Shown here piece after piece: positions 23,191 to 34,120 of a DNA stretch of 64,000 bases. The notes beneath the pieces are model-generated. The model saw only the letters and a list, made by a program, of their open reading frames with translations. It was not told the DNA's origin and did not search any database. This DNA is from Eremomyces bilateralis CBS 781.70 (Eukaryota > Ascomycota > Dothideomycetes > Eremomycetales > Eremomycetaceae): the NCBI RefSeq assembly GCF_010015585.1, contig NW_022985085.1:192384-256383 (forward strand), given 5' to 3'. Position 1 is the stretch's first letter. Every line of letters begins with the position of its first letter. A program made the position numbers and the translations under genes.

Positions 23191-24642
23191 ATGGAAAAAT
23201 TCGAAAAGAAGGTGCGAGCAGCTACTGGGGAGTTGGGGAAGGAGAAGCAGGAGTTGGCCGGGGTGGTGGTATCGGCTCGAAGCAGTACGACTTCCAGGAG
23301 ACCTATCACGCTTTATACAAAACCTCAACTAATTGATGTGATATAGGACGCTTCAACTATGACAACTCGTTCGGGTTCAAAGGGCTGGGCGCCGACTCTC
23401 CACCGATTGACCTCGAGTCAACCTTCTGGGCCGCATCTTGCACCAAGCTGCTGACCACCATTGCAGCAATGCAGATCCTCGAGCAAGGCAAGGTGACCCT
23501 TGATGAAGACATTTCACGGATCTTGCCTGAATTTAAAGATCCTCAAATCTTGGTCCGTGTGGAAGATGGGAAGCCGACGTTGGTGCCGGCAAAGAACAAG
23601 ATAACCCTGAGGTGAGTACTCTTCCGATCCTATAGCAAGGCAACCACTGAAAGCGTATTAGGCATCTCCTTACGCATTCCTCAGGCTTAGGCTATACGGT
23701 GATGAGCCCCAATCTCATGGCGTATGCCGAAGCCACTGGTCAACAAGCTAAAATGACAGCACCTACGGTTGTACGTAATTCAACTGGCTCTTGCCTTTCG
23801 CGGATTGTCACTACAATTAGGAAAACTTAAGCTGATATATCACAGAACGAGAAATATAACTGGCCCCTCCTGTTCGAACCAGGTGAGGACTTTCACTATG
23901 GCCAGTCGGTCGACTGGGCAGGACAGGTGGTTGAGCGCATCAGTGGCATGCGACTGGGCGACTACCTGGCCAAATATGTCTTTGCTCCGATTGGAGTCCA
24001 GCAGTCCACGTTCCACCCGAGCAGGGACCCTGCCGTGGAATCCAACCTGGTCGAAATGCTGCTGAGAGCCACTCCAGGTGATTCGACATTGACGACGACG
24101 ACGATGTTTGACCGCAAAGCGGAGTGGGAAGACATGGGAGGCGAAGGCATCTACACCAATCCAACGAATTACGTGAAGGTTCTCGTGAGTATCACGCGAA
24201 ATGATGAGAAGATCCTCAAGAAGGAGTCGGTAGAGCAGATGTTTACACCGCAACTCAAAGACCCGAGCCACCTGATGAAGCACATCAGCGCGCTTCTAGA
24301 GCCAGGCATAATTGCACAGCTCATGGGAGCGTTGCCTGGCGAGACGGCAATCAATTGGGGACTGGGTGGCCTGTTGTCATTGGAAGAGGTCCCTGGACGG
24401 CGAAGGAAGGGTTCCATGAGCTGGAGTGGACTGCCCAACTTGTTCTGGGTGAGTAGATTAACCCTTCCCTCTCCACTAGAAACTAACGAGCTTCACAGTG
24501 GATGGATCCTGTTTCCGAGTCCTGCGGGTGCTGGGCAACGAACATCATACCCACAGGGGATGTCAAATCCGCGGCCATGTACAAGGAATTTGAGGAAGCG
24601 GTATATGAAGAACTTACGAGGTCCAAGTCTAGTAGAATTTAA
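23191..24642 (+). CDS. Serine beta-lactamase-fold protein (class C / EstB / LovD-like)
   Basis: Exons 23191-23284, 23347-23611, 23662-23770, 23846-24448 and 24499-24642 give 404 aa, near the size of LovD-type acyltransferases. The nucleophile motif SxxK is seen as SCTK in WAASCTKLLTTIAAMQILEQ. HLLTHSSGLGY follows, then YGQS, in place for the YxN/YxS catalytic Tyr. A Gly-rich GLGGLL stands where the third motif is expected. Family members are esterases, lactamases or, as LovD, acyltransferases that finish polyketides; the substrate here cannot be read. There is no clear signal peptide: the N-terminus is a charged helix (MEKFEKKVRAATGELGKEKQ), so it is probably cytosolic. No biosynthetic cluster genes are adjacent. 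Confidence 0.87.
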
Positions 24643-26120
24643 ACTAGGGTAGACTACACGCCATGTGGAAGCGGGAGTACAATGACATTCGGAATTCGGC
24701 AAAGAACTTCTCGAGTCGTAGACCACAGAGTTGACATGAAAGCCTGCCAAAATATGACTCGGGAGTAGATATATATCACTGCTGATAGTGCGAGAACTTC
24801 ATCTCTATACTTCTTACATCTCCAATCGCTTCAACCGTCGTATTTCGCTTTGCACTAGTTCCGAGGGGAAGCCGTTGACCAGGATGTTTTTGAGCAATGT
24901 TTGTTTGATGTTGTTAAGTTTAATTATCTATCTGATGCCTTAACTTTGACGCCTGCACCGAATCGTGGCGCAGTTCTACACTTCTGTTCTCCTTTTCAAC
25001 TGCCCTGGGCTTCATCATGGACTCTTTCTTGCGAGCTCCATGTCACAGCGTTATTTTACTGGTTCCAACCATCAATTCATCGCTCGCGGCAACGATTAAT
25101 GGACTCATGTCCCCTATCGATGCCACCGCAGGAAATACACTGACCTCAGACGGGTTGCGATGCAACTTTCCCGCTGTCGACCTTTCCTCGATGACAGGGT
25201 TATCTGCCGCATAGTAATAAGGCAGCGAGCACAGTGGTAAAAGGATAAATGCGAGATGCGAGATGCTTTTGTTTCCTTTGAGCCCCTATCTATGTCTTTC
25301 AGTGATTGCTTCACCTGCGGTCTCCTTAATTATCATTCTCAACTTTCTTCTTCCGCTTTTGCTTAAGTCTCGGTCCGGTGGCACTACACGGGGAGCAAGA
25401 ACAGGATGGAAATTTGCGTGATAGAGGAAGGATGGAACGGCTAGCATCGATTGTTCCTCACGGCTGTTAATTTCCTGTCCTCCAACAACTGCTTCAAGAC
25501 GTGATTTGGGAACGACAGTCAATTAACCATCCAGAATGCCAGCACCCTACCCCCAAGCTGCACCTATGCGATGACACTCATTGCACCTCGGGCTCCAGTG
25601 ATGGCTCGCCTCAGAGTGGTTAATGATATTGCCAATGCAAAACTGCAGTAGCGCTGGATCTTGCAATGGAAAGCCGCTATACCTGGAGCCTGCCTAGAGT
25701 GTCGGAACTCTCCTGCCTCATCCGACGTTATATTGTATCCCGTCTGCATCTCCCTCGGGTTAGGTCCATTGATCCTCTTGATCATCTTCGTCGTCTCTCA
25801 TTCTTCCGAGCTCTCTCTTCAGTCATCCAGCCACCCTGCGGTGATGACTGGTATATAATTTCAGTGCCTTCATCTACTATCCAAGTTGATATTGTATCCA
25901 GGCGCTCGCGCTATTCTACATTCACTTGAAACCAGGAAACCCCTTTTCATCTTTACAGCCCCCCTAAATGTTATACCATAGACTTCCTCTCTCTCTGCTT
26001 TACGTATCCTCTTCTCCAAGTCCGAGTCTCACTCTCTCAAAGCCACTCTGTCAGAGTCTCGCTATCTTTCCGCAATCTCATTTATATCTTCAACACTTCT
26101 GTCTCAATACTAGATCCAAG
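24643..26120. other. 1.5-kb spacer before the GH43 gene
   Basis: Holds the 3' end of the beta-lactamase-fold gene and the promoter of the GH43 gene. A TATATAA sequence at 25852-25858 lies about 265 bp upstream of the GH43 start, and the 140 bases before the start are C/T-rich. No gene or repeat is recognisable. Confidence 0.5.
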
Positions 26121-27169
26121 ATGGATTGGAAACAGCTCTTTGCACTTCTCCTTGCTGTTGAACGTCCATTCATATTCGTTTCCTCAACGCCGACCAAGCA
26201 TCCGGAAATGGTCAACGGCCCCGTCATCATTGAAGACTTCGCCGATCCGGCTTTTTATCGGGACGTCGATTTCTGGCACGCATTCGCCACCTGCAACCAA
26301 AACCAGTCGGTCAATATTCAAATGGCTCGTTCACGGGATTTCGACAAGTGGGAGCGCATCGTCGACGACGCCCTTCCGGATCTGCCCCGTTGGGTGAATC
26401 TACCCATGCCGTTTGTCTGGGCACCTTCCGTTACATGCTTGGTAAGGATTTCCCACCTTTGCTACCGTACTATCTCTCTAGCAGAATCTTACGGAAGTAG
26501 GACAATGGCACCTATATACTCTATTACGCTGCCTCGATGGCTTCCGACCCCAGATTTCACTGCATTGGTGTAGCTAGTTCGGACAATATCACTGGCCCTT
26601 ACGACCCCGACCCTGAGCCCTGGGCCTGCGCGTTGGAGCGTGGAGGCGCCATCGATGCATCTGCATTTCAGGACGTCTCTGGCCAGCGGTATGTCGTCTA
26701 CAAAATCGACGGCAATTCACTCGGGTCTGGCGGCGCTTGCAACAACGGTATCCCACCCATTCAACCCACTCCGATAATGCTCCAAGCCGTTGCAGCGGAT
26801 GGGGTCACCAAGCAAGGCAAAGCAACACAAATCCTTGATCGAACTGACAAGGACGGTCCACTCGTAGAGGCTCCTTCCATCCACCAAGCTGCAGATGGCT
26901 CATATGTGTTGTTCTATTCAAGCGGGTGCTTCTCGGATCCAAGCTATGACATTCGCTGGGCTTCGGCGAACGACATCCGCGGACCGTACACCCGATTCGG
27001 CACTCTATTGAAGACCGGAATGATGGGATTAACGGCGCCTGGAGGTGCAGATGTCATAGATGGTGGGCGAATGATGTTCCATGCAGATTTTGGAAAAGGC
27101 CGAGCGATGTACACCACTCAAGTAGCCCATGGAGGCGCAGCCGTCAGGTTGGTACAATATGATGGCTAG
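26121..27169 (+). CDS. Glycoside hydrolase family 43-type enzyme
   Basis: Exons 26121-26441 and 26501-27169 give 329 aa of a five-bladed beta-propeller glycosidase (arabinanase, arabinofuranosidase or xylosidase group). Visible features: FADPAFYRDVDFWHAFAT near residue 36 with the general-base Asp in ADP; WAPSV; DNGTYILYYAA just after the splice; ERGGAIDASAF with the middle Asp; and LVEAPSI with the catalytic Glu. The N-terminus MDWKQLFALLLAVERPFIFVSS is hydrophobic and may be a secretion signal, although the charged ERP inside it is unusual. The exact GH43 subfamily and substrate cannot be told. Lying 5 kb from an AA9 gene, it fits plant-wall use. Confidence 0.85.
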
Positions 27170-27706
27170 CGGCATCGGTCATGATGGTGGTTGTGGTGCT
27201 GCTGGGGATAATGTAATGACTGGAATAATGGCATTATGAGCGACTGCGTTTTTTTGAGTTTGGACACATCTCGGAGCCGCAGGCCCAAGAAGAATATTTT
27301 TCTTGGCCGCATCAGATGGCGAATGGCGACACCCTAATGACAACGATGGTAAAAATAGGAATAGAACCAACTTTCCACTAGAACTTAAACATTGGTCGTG
27401 CAATAACTGTGCATTGACTTTGGACGGTACCTGGCGATGCCATCGAATAACGTGACGACCAAGGAAACGTTCCAAACATCCCATATTCTTCAGGGACGTA
27501 TAATGAATTACAAGTGAGGTATAGTACAGTGATATCAGTGGTGCTCTACACCAAGAGGAGAACCCAGGTCGGTTGAAGTACGACCCTAAGAATTGCTTCC
27601 AACGCCGGTACAAAAATCAGTCGGCATTTTGGCCTCCATGGGCGATAGAAATCCCAGTCCGCCTGTTCGAGCCGATTAAAACCGCCGTCATCCACCGTTT
27701 GCTTCG
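27170..27706. other. Convergent 3' space between GH43 gene and SEC16
   Basis: 537 bp, both flanking genes end here. No gene, repeat or RNA is visible. Confidence 0.5.
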
Positions 27707-30700
27707 TTACTTAGTATTGGCGCCCATCACATCCACATATCGGCCCCCCCTCTTCTTCCCCCTCACCGTTCCCCCTTTTCTTGCCCCCGCCGCCCCAAGC
27801 AGGTCATCGATCGAGCTCGCTTCGCTCAATCTCGTCGGCGGCCGGCTGGGAGGACCGCCCAGCAACTTCCCGCCGGGAGGACCTCCTGCCGGGGTTCCTG
27901 TGCGCGACGGCGGGCCGGATGCGCTCACCGGCGGACCGGGCAATGTACTCGGATGGCTCGTCGGTGGAGCTCCGGAACTGACGCTGCGCGCCATCCCCGG
28001 CGCGCCACCTGGGGGCGGCGTCCCGCTTGGGGGAGGAGCTAGACTGGAGCCGCTGGCTGCTCGGGAAGGGGGAGCTAAACCTCGAGGTGGAGGCGGTGTG
28101 GAAGATGTGGCTGGGGCGGGAGTGGCGGACGGGTTGGACTTATCCACGTAACGCTTGAGCTCGGGGTCCCAGACGAGGGAGAGCTTTTCGCCGAGGTCGG
28201 CGCGGTTGGGGTCCTTTTTGAACGGCCAGAGGGACCAGCCCGATTTTTGTTTTCCAGCGGCTTTCTTGGCTGCGAGGACTGTTAGCACTTGTCGTAGATT
28301 GTATTGCGAGGCATCTTACCGTCAGCTTCGGCAGCTTTTCGGAATGCTTCATCTGCCTGGTCGTCGGCTTGAGAACGCTGCTGGTTTTTGAGCTCCGCTG
28401 CCCGGCGAGCAAGGTCATCGTCATCTTCCTCATCAGCATACATGACTCCTTTCTTTTTGGGTTTGGCCTTCTCCTCTACTTCCTCTTTCTGCGTCTCAGG
28501 TTCGGGCTCGTATGGTTGATAGGTGGGCGGCTCGTACGAGCTGGTGGGAGGTTCGTAACTCGGGGGTTCGTAACCGCCGCCAAACGTCTCCGCAGGTCCC
28601 TCGACATCCTCCTGGAGGTCCAGAGTTGGGGGTCCGGATAGTTCCACTCGAGAGGGCGGACCCTCGAACGATGCCGCGGTAGTGGGTTCCTCTAGGACCA
28701 CGGACGGAACATATGCGTGCGATTCGAATGACCGTGCTTGCTGAAGTGTCGGAGGCTGAACGCTCAGATCCTCTGCCACACTCGTTTCCACCGGAGGCGA
28801 GGGTGCATAGGTTTGAGGCGTGTAGCCTGAGGACTGTGGTCGGTAGCCGGATGACTGTGGTCGGTAGCTTGTGCCGTTGGTTTGAGAAGGTGCGGAGACG
28901 GGCGCATAAGACGATGTCTGCTGCGACTGGCCGGGGAGATGATGGTGCATAGTTGGAGATTCCGAGCCAGCTCTCGGCATATAGGGGCCTGGCGGCGACT
29001 CGGCTGAGGTTCGAGCGGCCTGGAATGGTGCAGCGCTATGTGGTCGATACTGCCCTTTCGCACTCTCCATGGAAGAGCGAGCCGTGGCATTTCCAGGAGC
29101 ATATTTGGCATTAAAGCTCGTCGAAGGCTGCAGCGGAGCTCCATTGTTCCCATATGCGGCACCGTAAAGGTCGGTGTGTGAAGCACTTCGACTGACCGCC
29201 GGAGTATCACCCGCAATTCGTGCGAACGGACCCACTTCATTCTTCCCTCCGGACCCAGTGGAGGCGCCGTCATTTTCATCGCCCGCGACAAAGTTGGCAA
29301 CCTTCTCCCAGAGCGATCCGGAGACTTTGTCCATATTCGGCCGCGAGATCCATGACGAAGACGCTTCTTTGGGAGCTTCGGAGAGCCGCTTCGACAAGTC
29401 ATCGAGGACGGATATTAGGGTATGGTGATAGTATGGCGATGGCTTCGTCTTCGACGATATTATCGCCGTGATTGCGTCGCAATACTGCTGTGCCTCATTT
29501 CGATGCCCACTCTCTGCAAGCACCAGCGCGTGGTGCAGCTTGTACGCTTGCAAATGAGGTAAGGTTTGAGCTTGAGGCGTCAACGACAATGAGAACTCGT
29601 ATACTTCTGTCAGCATAATCGACTCCAAATCGTGCCCAAAGCTAGCTTCATGCACGTGTGCGTCTGAGCCGACGAGAGTAAGTTGTGCTCGCGGATCGTC
29701 CGAGCCGCCAATATATGTCAGAGATTTGGCGAACAGGAAACAAATATGGGCAGCTTCTACTCGACCATACCCAATCAACAGCTTACCCAGTCCCAGGAGG
29801 GCTTGAGGGTCGCCTTGAGTACGGTTGTTGAGGATCAGGAGGAGGGTTTCTTGCCACTTGTCTAGCCCGGCCAAGCGATTACGGGTGGCGCCAGTTGACT
29901 CCGATTTAGAGACCATCTGGAATCCCGCTCGAGCAGACATCGGCACGAGCTCATCCACGCTTTCATCCCAGTTGCCCGCGAACGTTTCGTAGAGGGCGCC
30001 AAGGGCTTCATTACCGGGACCCGCCTTCTGCACCTCTTTTCGCACGAACTCCTGTACGACCTGCTTCCACAGATCGCGGCTCAGAGCCGAGGAGATGATC
30101 ATCGCATGGCCCCAGAGACGTTGGTCCACGGCGTACCAGACCGCCTTGTCCCGTTCGCCCGTCGCTAGGAATTTCCGGAGCGTTGACAACGCCTTGGAGT
30201 CGGCCGACTCGGCCAACACGGGTCCTGAACGAGGCGCCTCGGATGACTCGGGCCTCATGCCGTAAGGCGTGGCCACATCTGCGGTGCTGACGTTTTCTGT
30301 GGTGAACAGTTTTCGTGTCGCTTGTTCGACGGCTGGGGTCCCTTCGAGGACACCGTCGTGCTCGACGAGTAAGCCAAGGAGCCGCCATAAGAGGATCTTC
30401 TCGTTCATCTTCGTGATACCGTCGGCGCCCAATTGCATTTCGACGCCCATCGACCGCATCTCATTGTCCATCGCATCGGTACCAGCCTTGAGCCACGCCA
30501 GCACTTCTTTCTTTTTATTTTTCTTGAGCGGCCCAGGAAATTTGGCTAAGCGATCGGGTAGCGGCAGGACATCCTCCACATGCTTCGTTTTGACCTCTCC
30601 AAGCGCGCATTTAATCATGGGAGTGGCATGACCAGCACCATACCGTGGGATCTGGACAGGGAACGAGGAGACACAGGTCCCTCCCATCCCCCATGCAAAT

Positions 30701-33504
30701 ACAGGATAACCCTTCCAGCGTTGCAGCGGATCAGCTACCCTGTCGTCTTGCGGTTCAATGAAATCCTCATGCAACGTGAACCCTCGTCTGCGACCTAGAT
30801 GCATGGACGGTGGCTTCTCCGCAAAAGTCGGCGACAGTGGCTCGAGTGCCGAAGCAGGCCTCTCAGTAGTAACAGGCGCGGGTTTCGGTCCTTTCATGGT
30901 AGATCCAGGAGACTGGGTCAAGGACCTGCGCGGTGGGGCGAAGGGGGGGGCTTGGGTGACTGGTGCATCGGACCTGACAGGAAAACTGGCCGTGTGATTC
31001 GCCGGGAGTGGCCGGAGCGGTTCCTGCGTGTGCTGTGTTTGGACTTCGGGTGCGGCGCTATGGTGAGCGAGTGGACTTGAGGTGCGGGGGGCAAACTGAG
31101 TGACCGATCGAGGCGCGGACACATAGCGATTTTGCGCTGTTTGGGGAACTGGGGGTGCCGAAGCTGGAGCAAGTCCGCCTGGTTGTAGAGCGGGAACAGG
31201 CGGCGTAGGGGAGTACCGCTTTGGCGCCGGAGCCGTGCTTGTGGGCGAGTATCGCGTTGTTTGAGGGACATGGGGAGGGGCCCGTGGTTGGCTTGAATCA
31301 AGGTCGGCGTATGGTGAAGCCATTTCCGGCCGCTGAAGTTGAGCTGTAAAATCCATTGTAGAACTCGGAGGGGGGGGGGGAGCCATGGGCTGCACCATAT
31401 TCTGTGGAGGAGCCGTGGGCGGCATATTCTGTGGAGGAGCTGTCGGTAAAGAGCCTTGCGCCGCATTTCCAGGCTGCATTTGATAGGGACTCGAGCTCTG
31501 GGGCGGACGAGGGCTGTAGCGTGGACGCGAGACCACCGGCAAATCCTCGAAGAAGCTCGTCTTGCCGGCCGACGCCGAGGATGCGGGTCGATCTTGAGTG
31601 GTGGAAGTTCGAGGTGGGAACTGGGCTGAGCTGGACGACGGGGGGGTCGGGAAACCGGGAGGAGGGAGATTGGATGGTTGGTCCATCGCTGGCGGTGCTG
31701 GCATTGAACTTGTCCCTATACTGCTAGTTCGGGGAGGGGGGGCCGTTGGGTGGACACCGGCTGGTGGCGCAGGGGAAGCCATCGGTCTCCGTCGACGTAC
31801 TGGTATGTCCTCGGGCAAGTCGAACGGCGATGCATAGCCTCCCCTTGACTTGTCAACAAAGCTTACGGCTGCGGCCGGTTGGCTGGGAAGGGCGGGAGGC
31901 GGTTGATAAGTCTGCCCATAGACCGCTCCATATGAGGGTTGAGGTGCAGTCTGCGATTGGGCGATTGACGGCTGGGATGCCGGGGCTTTCGAGGACAGGT
32001 CGGTAAAATTGGGAGCTTGAGGTGTGTAGAGGTTGTTCGGGGCTTGGGGTTGCTGGGGCGGCTGTTGCTGGGCATCCTGCGGAGCATACCGATTCCCAGT
32101 TATGCCTAATCCATCTGTAAATGGAGTAGCTGGCTGGGAAGTAATTGGCTGAGTAGCATCTGCTGGGAGAGCAGACCCTTCTGTGACGTCTTCTAAGAAT
32201 CCCTCATCATCCTCATCGAGGAAGAACCCGGATTCGCCGTTCTCTTCGAGGAAATCATCATTGCCAAGGGTCTCATCCCAAAGCGCCTTTGTTTCGTCCT
32301 CCGGTTTCTGGGGTTGAGGTTCGGAGGTTTCCTTAAGTATGCCTGTATCCATCTTCGGCTGAGCAAAGAAGTCCGCACCGGAATCTTGAGTAATATCGGA
32401 GGAGAAGAAGTCATCGGCGCCTGTGGATTTAGTCTGGTCCTGCCCGAAAAAGTCGTCTTCAGGCTGCGTCTTCCCCTCAAGCTTTTCGTCCGCTAAGGTC
32501 CCAAAGAAATCTGTCGTCTGTTCATGACTATCGGATGCCATATTCTGCTCAAGGGGAAGTTGCTCTCCAACTGCTGAAGAAGTATTGATCTGTGGTTCAA
32601 GCTCTGAGCTGTGAATGCCAGCATGAGCATCGTCGGACGAGATCGCATGATCCACCACGGCGGCATCCACGCCTGAGGATAGTCCTGCCGGTTCGTCTCC
32701 AAGGAAGTCATCTGTCGTATTCCCCCAATCGATGGTTGATTCTTCCACGTCTGCCGCAACAAGAGGCATTTGGGGGTCTTCCGCGGCATCCACACCTGAG
32801 GATAAACCTGCCGGTTCGTCTCCAAGGAAGTTATCCGTTGCATTCCCCCAATCGATTGTTGATTCTTCCGCGTCTGCCGCAACAAGAGGCATTTGGGGGT
32901 CTTCAGCAACCGCGTCTGCTAGAAATGTTGATTGACCTTGGGGTTCGTACGGCGCCGTCGGTTTGGGTTGGGGCACATCGCTGTCTTCCGTATAACGAGA
33001 TGCAATATCCTCCAAAGGTTCTTGCCCGACGCTTTCTGGCCACGGCTCCGCAGGTGTATCCGAAGAGACAGCCGGCGCGCCTCGGTCTTCGGACAACGTG
33101 TGATTTGCAGACACACCGCGATCGCCGTCGCCGTCGCCCTCGATATTCAAATCAGATGCATCCTCATCCTTAGTAGTGCTTTCCTGGGTTATTGAAGGAA
33201 TGGTCGAAGTTGTCTCGGCGGTCGAATCGTTGCGATCGAAGAAATCGACATCGGCAGTCTCGGCAATGGCGTGCTGCTCGACCACAGGCTGGGGATAATG
33301 CACATCCTCCTTCGATCTTGTATATTCCTCCGCAGTCCCGATGGTGTTTGAGCTCGTTGGCGCAGTTTGACTTTTGATTCCCAGGATTTCGCCATTCATG
33401 CCCGGTAAAGGAGACCTGTTAGAGTTGGGTCTGAAGGCGGGATTCCATGAGGCAGCGCCACCATTCGCGAAAGTATAGGTTTGGCCATCACCATTGCTAT
33501 CCAT
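27707..33504 (-). CDS. SEC16: COPII coat assembly protein Sec16
   Basis: Large scaffold of ER exit sites that organises COPII vesicle budding. Exon 1 (33504-28320) and exon 2 (28269-27707) give 1915 aa; I chose the acceptor that yields EADAKKAAGKQ. The N-terminal half is disordered and acidic, with a 41-residue tandem repeat (about 201-282), several DDFFG-type elements and long Pro/Ser/Gln stretches. The central conserved region starts near residue 930 (PVFAWGMGGTCVSSF, VQIPRYGAGHA). The ACE1/Sec16 helical region spans about 1100-1380 (KALSTLRKFLATGERDKAVW, GRVEAAHICFLFAKSL). The C-terminal exon has GWSLWPFKKDPN and a Pro/Gly-rich tail. Family usual length is 1500-2200 aa. Confidence 0.95.
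31370..31380. repeat. Homopolymer of 11 G (C on the coding strand) inside SEC16
   Basis: Eleven consecutive G on the + strand encode part of a proline run (MAPPPPPPSS) of Sec16. An 8-G run also occurs near 30943-30950. Such tracts are prone to slippage and sequencing error, but the frame here is intact. Confidence 0.9.
32659..32904 (-). repeat. Tandem 123-bp (41-codon) repeat in SEC16
   Basis: Copies 32904-32782 and 32781-32659 each encode EDPQMPLVAAD, then (A/V)EESTIDWGN, ending in DEPAGLSSGVDAA. A few residues differ between copies. The period is a multiple of three, so the reading frame is kept. Confidence 0.95.
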
Positions 33505-34067
33505 TACGCTGTTTTAAGTGAGAAGCCAAAGCCTGAGGACAATCAGCACCTGGGAGAGAAATCATGGCGACAGATAAGACGGGGTGAGGACCTACAAGAA
33601 GCAGTACAATGCACCCGCGTGCTGAGTCGGAAGAAAAGGGAGTAAAGGAAAGGCGCTCCTAAACGCGCTCGAATCAGAGTGTAGATCGCATTTGATGCCG
33701 TTGAAAGCAGCGAGGAATCTCAAGAATGTCGATACTCAATAAAAGTTGAAGAATCGTTGATCACTATTGATGAACGAACCCATCAGTTCATTATCATTTG
33801 GTTGAAAGGTGGCCCGTCCGGCAGGAGCCGCGCCACCGTCAGGGTTCAGTAGTTGGTATTGATGCAACCTGACACAATGGGACAGGCGGCCACATATCGC
33901 TCTTCCGAACATCAAGAGTTATTCTGGACCTACTCTCTGTGAACTACATGTCTGCTGATGATCTTGAATACCCGGTTTCTAAATGAACAATACCTCCCAT
34001 AGTCCACCTGTCTGTGACAAGACATCCGATACCCTTCCCCCTCCCTCCAGCCCCAACCCCATGAAGC
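33505..34067. promoter_or_regulatory. Divergent promoter, SEC16 (-) and NEO1 (+)
   Basis: 563 bp between two start codons transcribed outward. The NEO1 side has a C/T-rich stretch just before the ATG. No clear TATA box. Both products act in membrane traffic, so shared control is possible but not shown. Confidence 0.5.
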
Positions 34068-34120
34068 ATGTCGATCTCACATCAATACCACCAGCCAAAT
34101 GCCCCCGACTCCGACGATGA
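34061..34120 (+). promoter_or_regulatory. Upstream ATG/uORF overlapping the NEO1 start
   Basis: An ATG at 34061 opens a 19-codon frame that ends at 34120, out of frame with and overlapping the main start at 34068. Its -3 base is C (weak), while the main ATG has A at -3, so leaky scanning would favour the main frame. Relevance depends on the transcription start. Confidence 0.45.
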
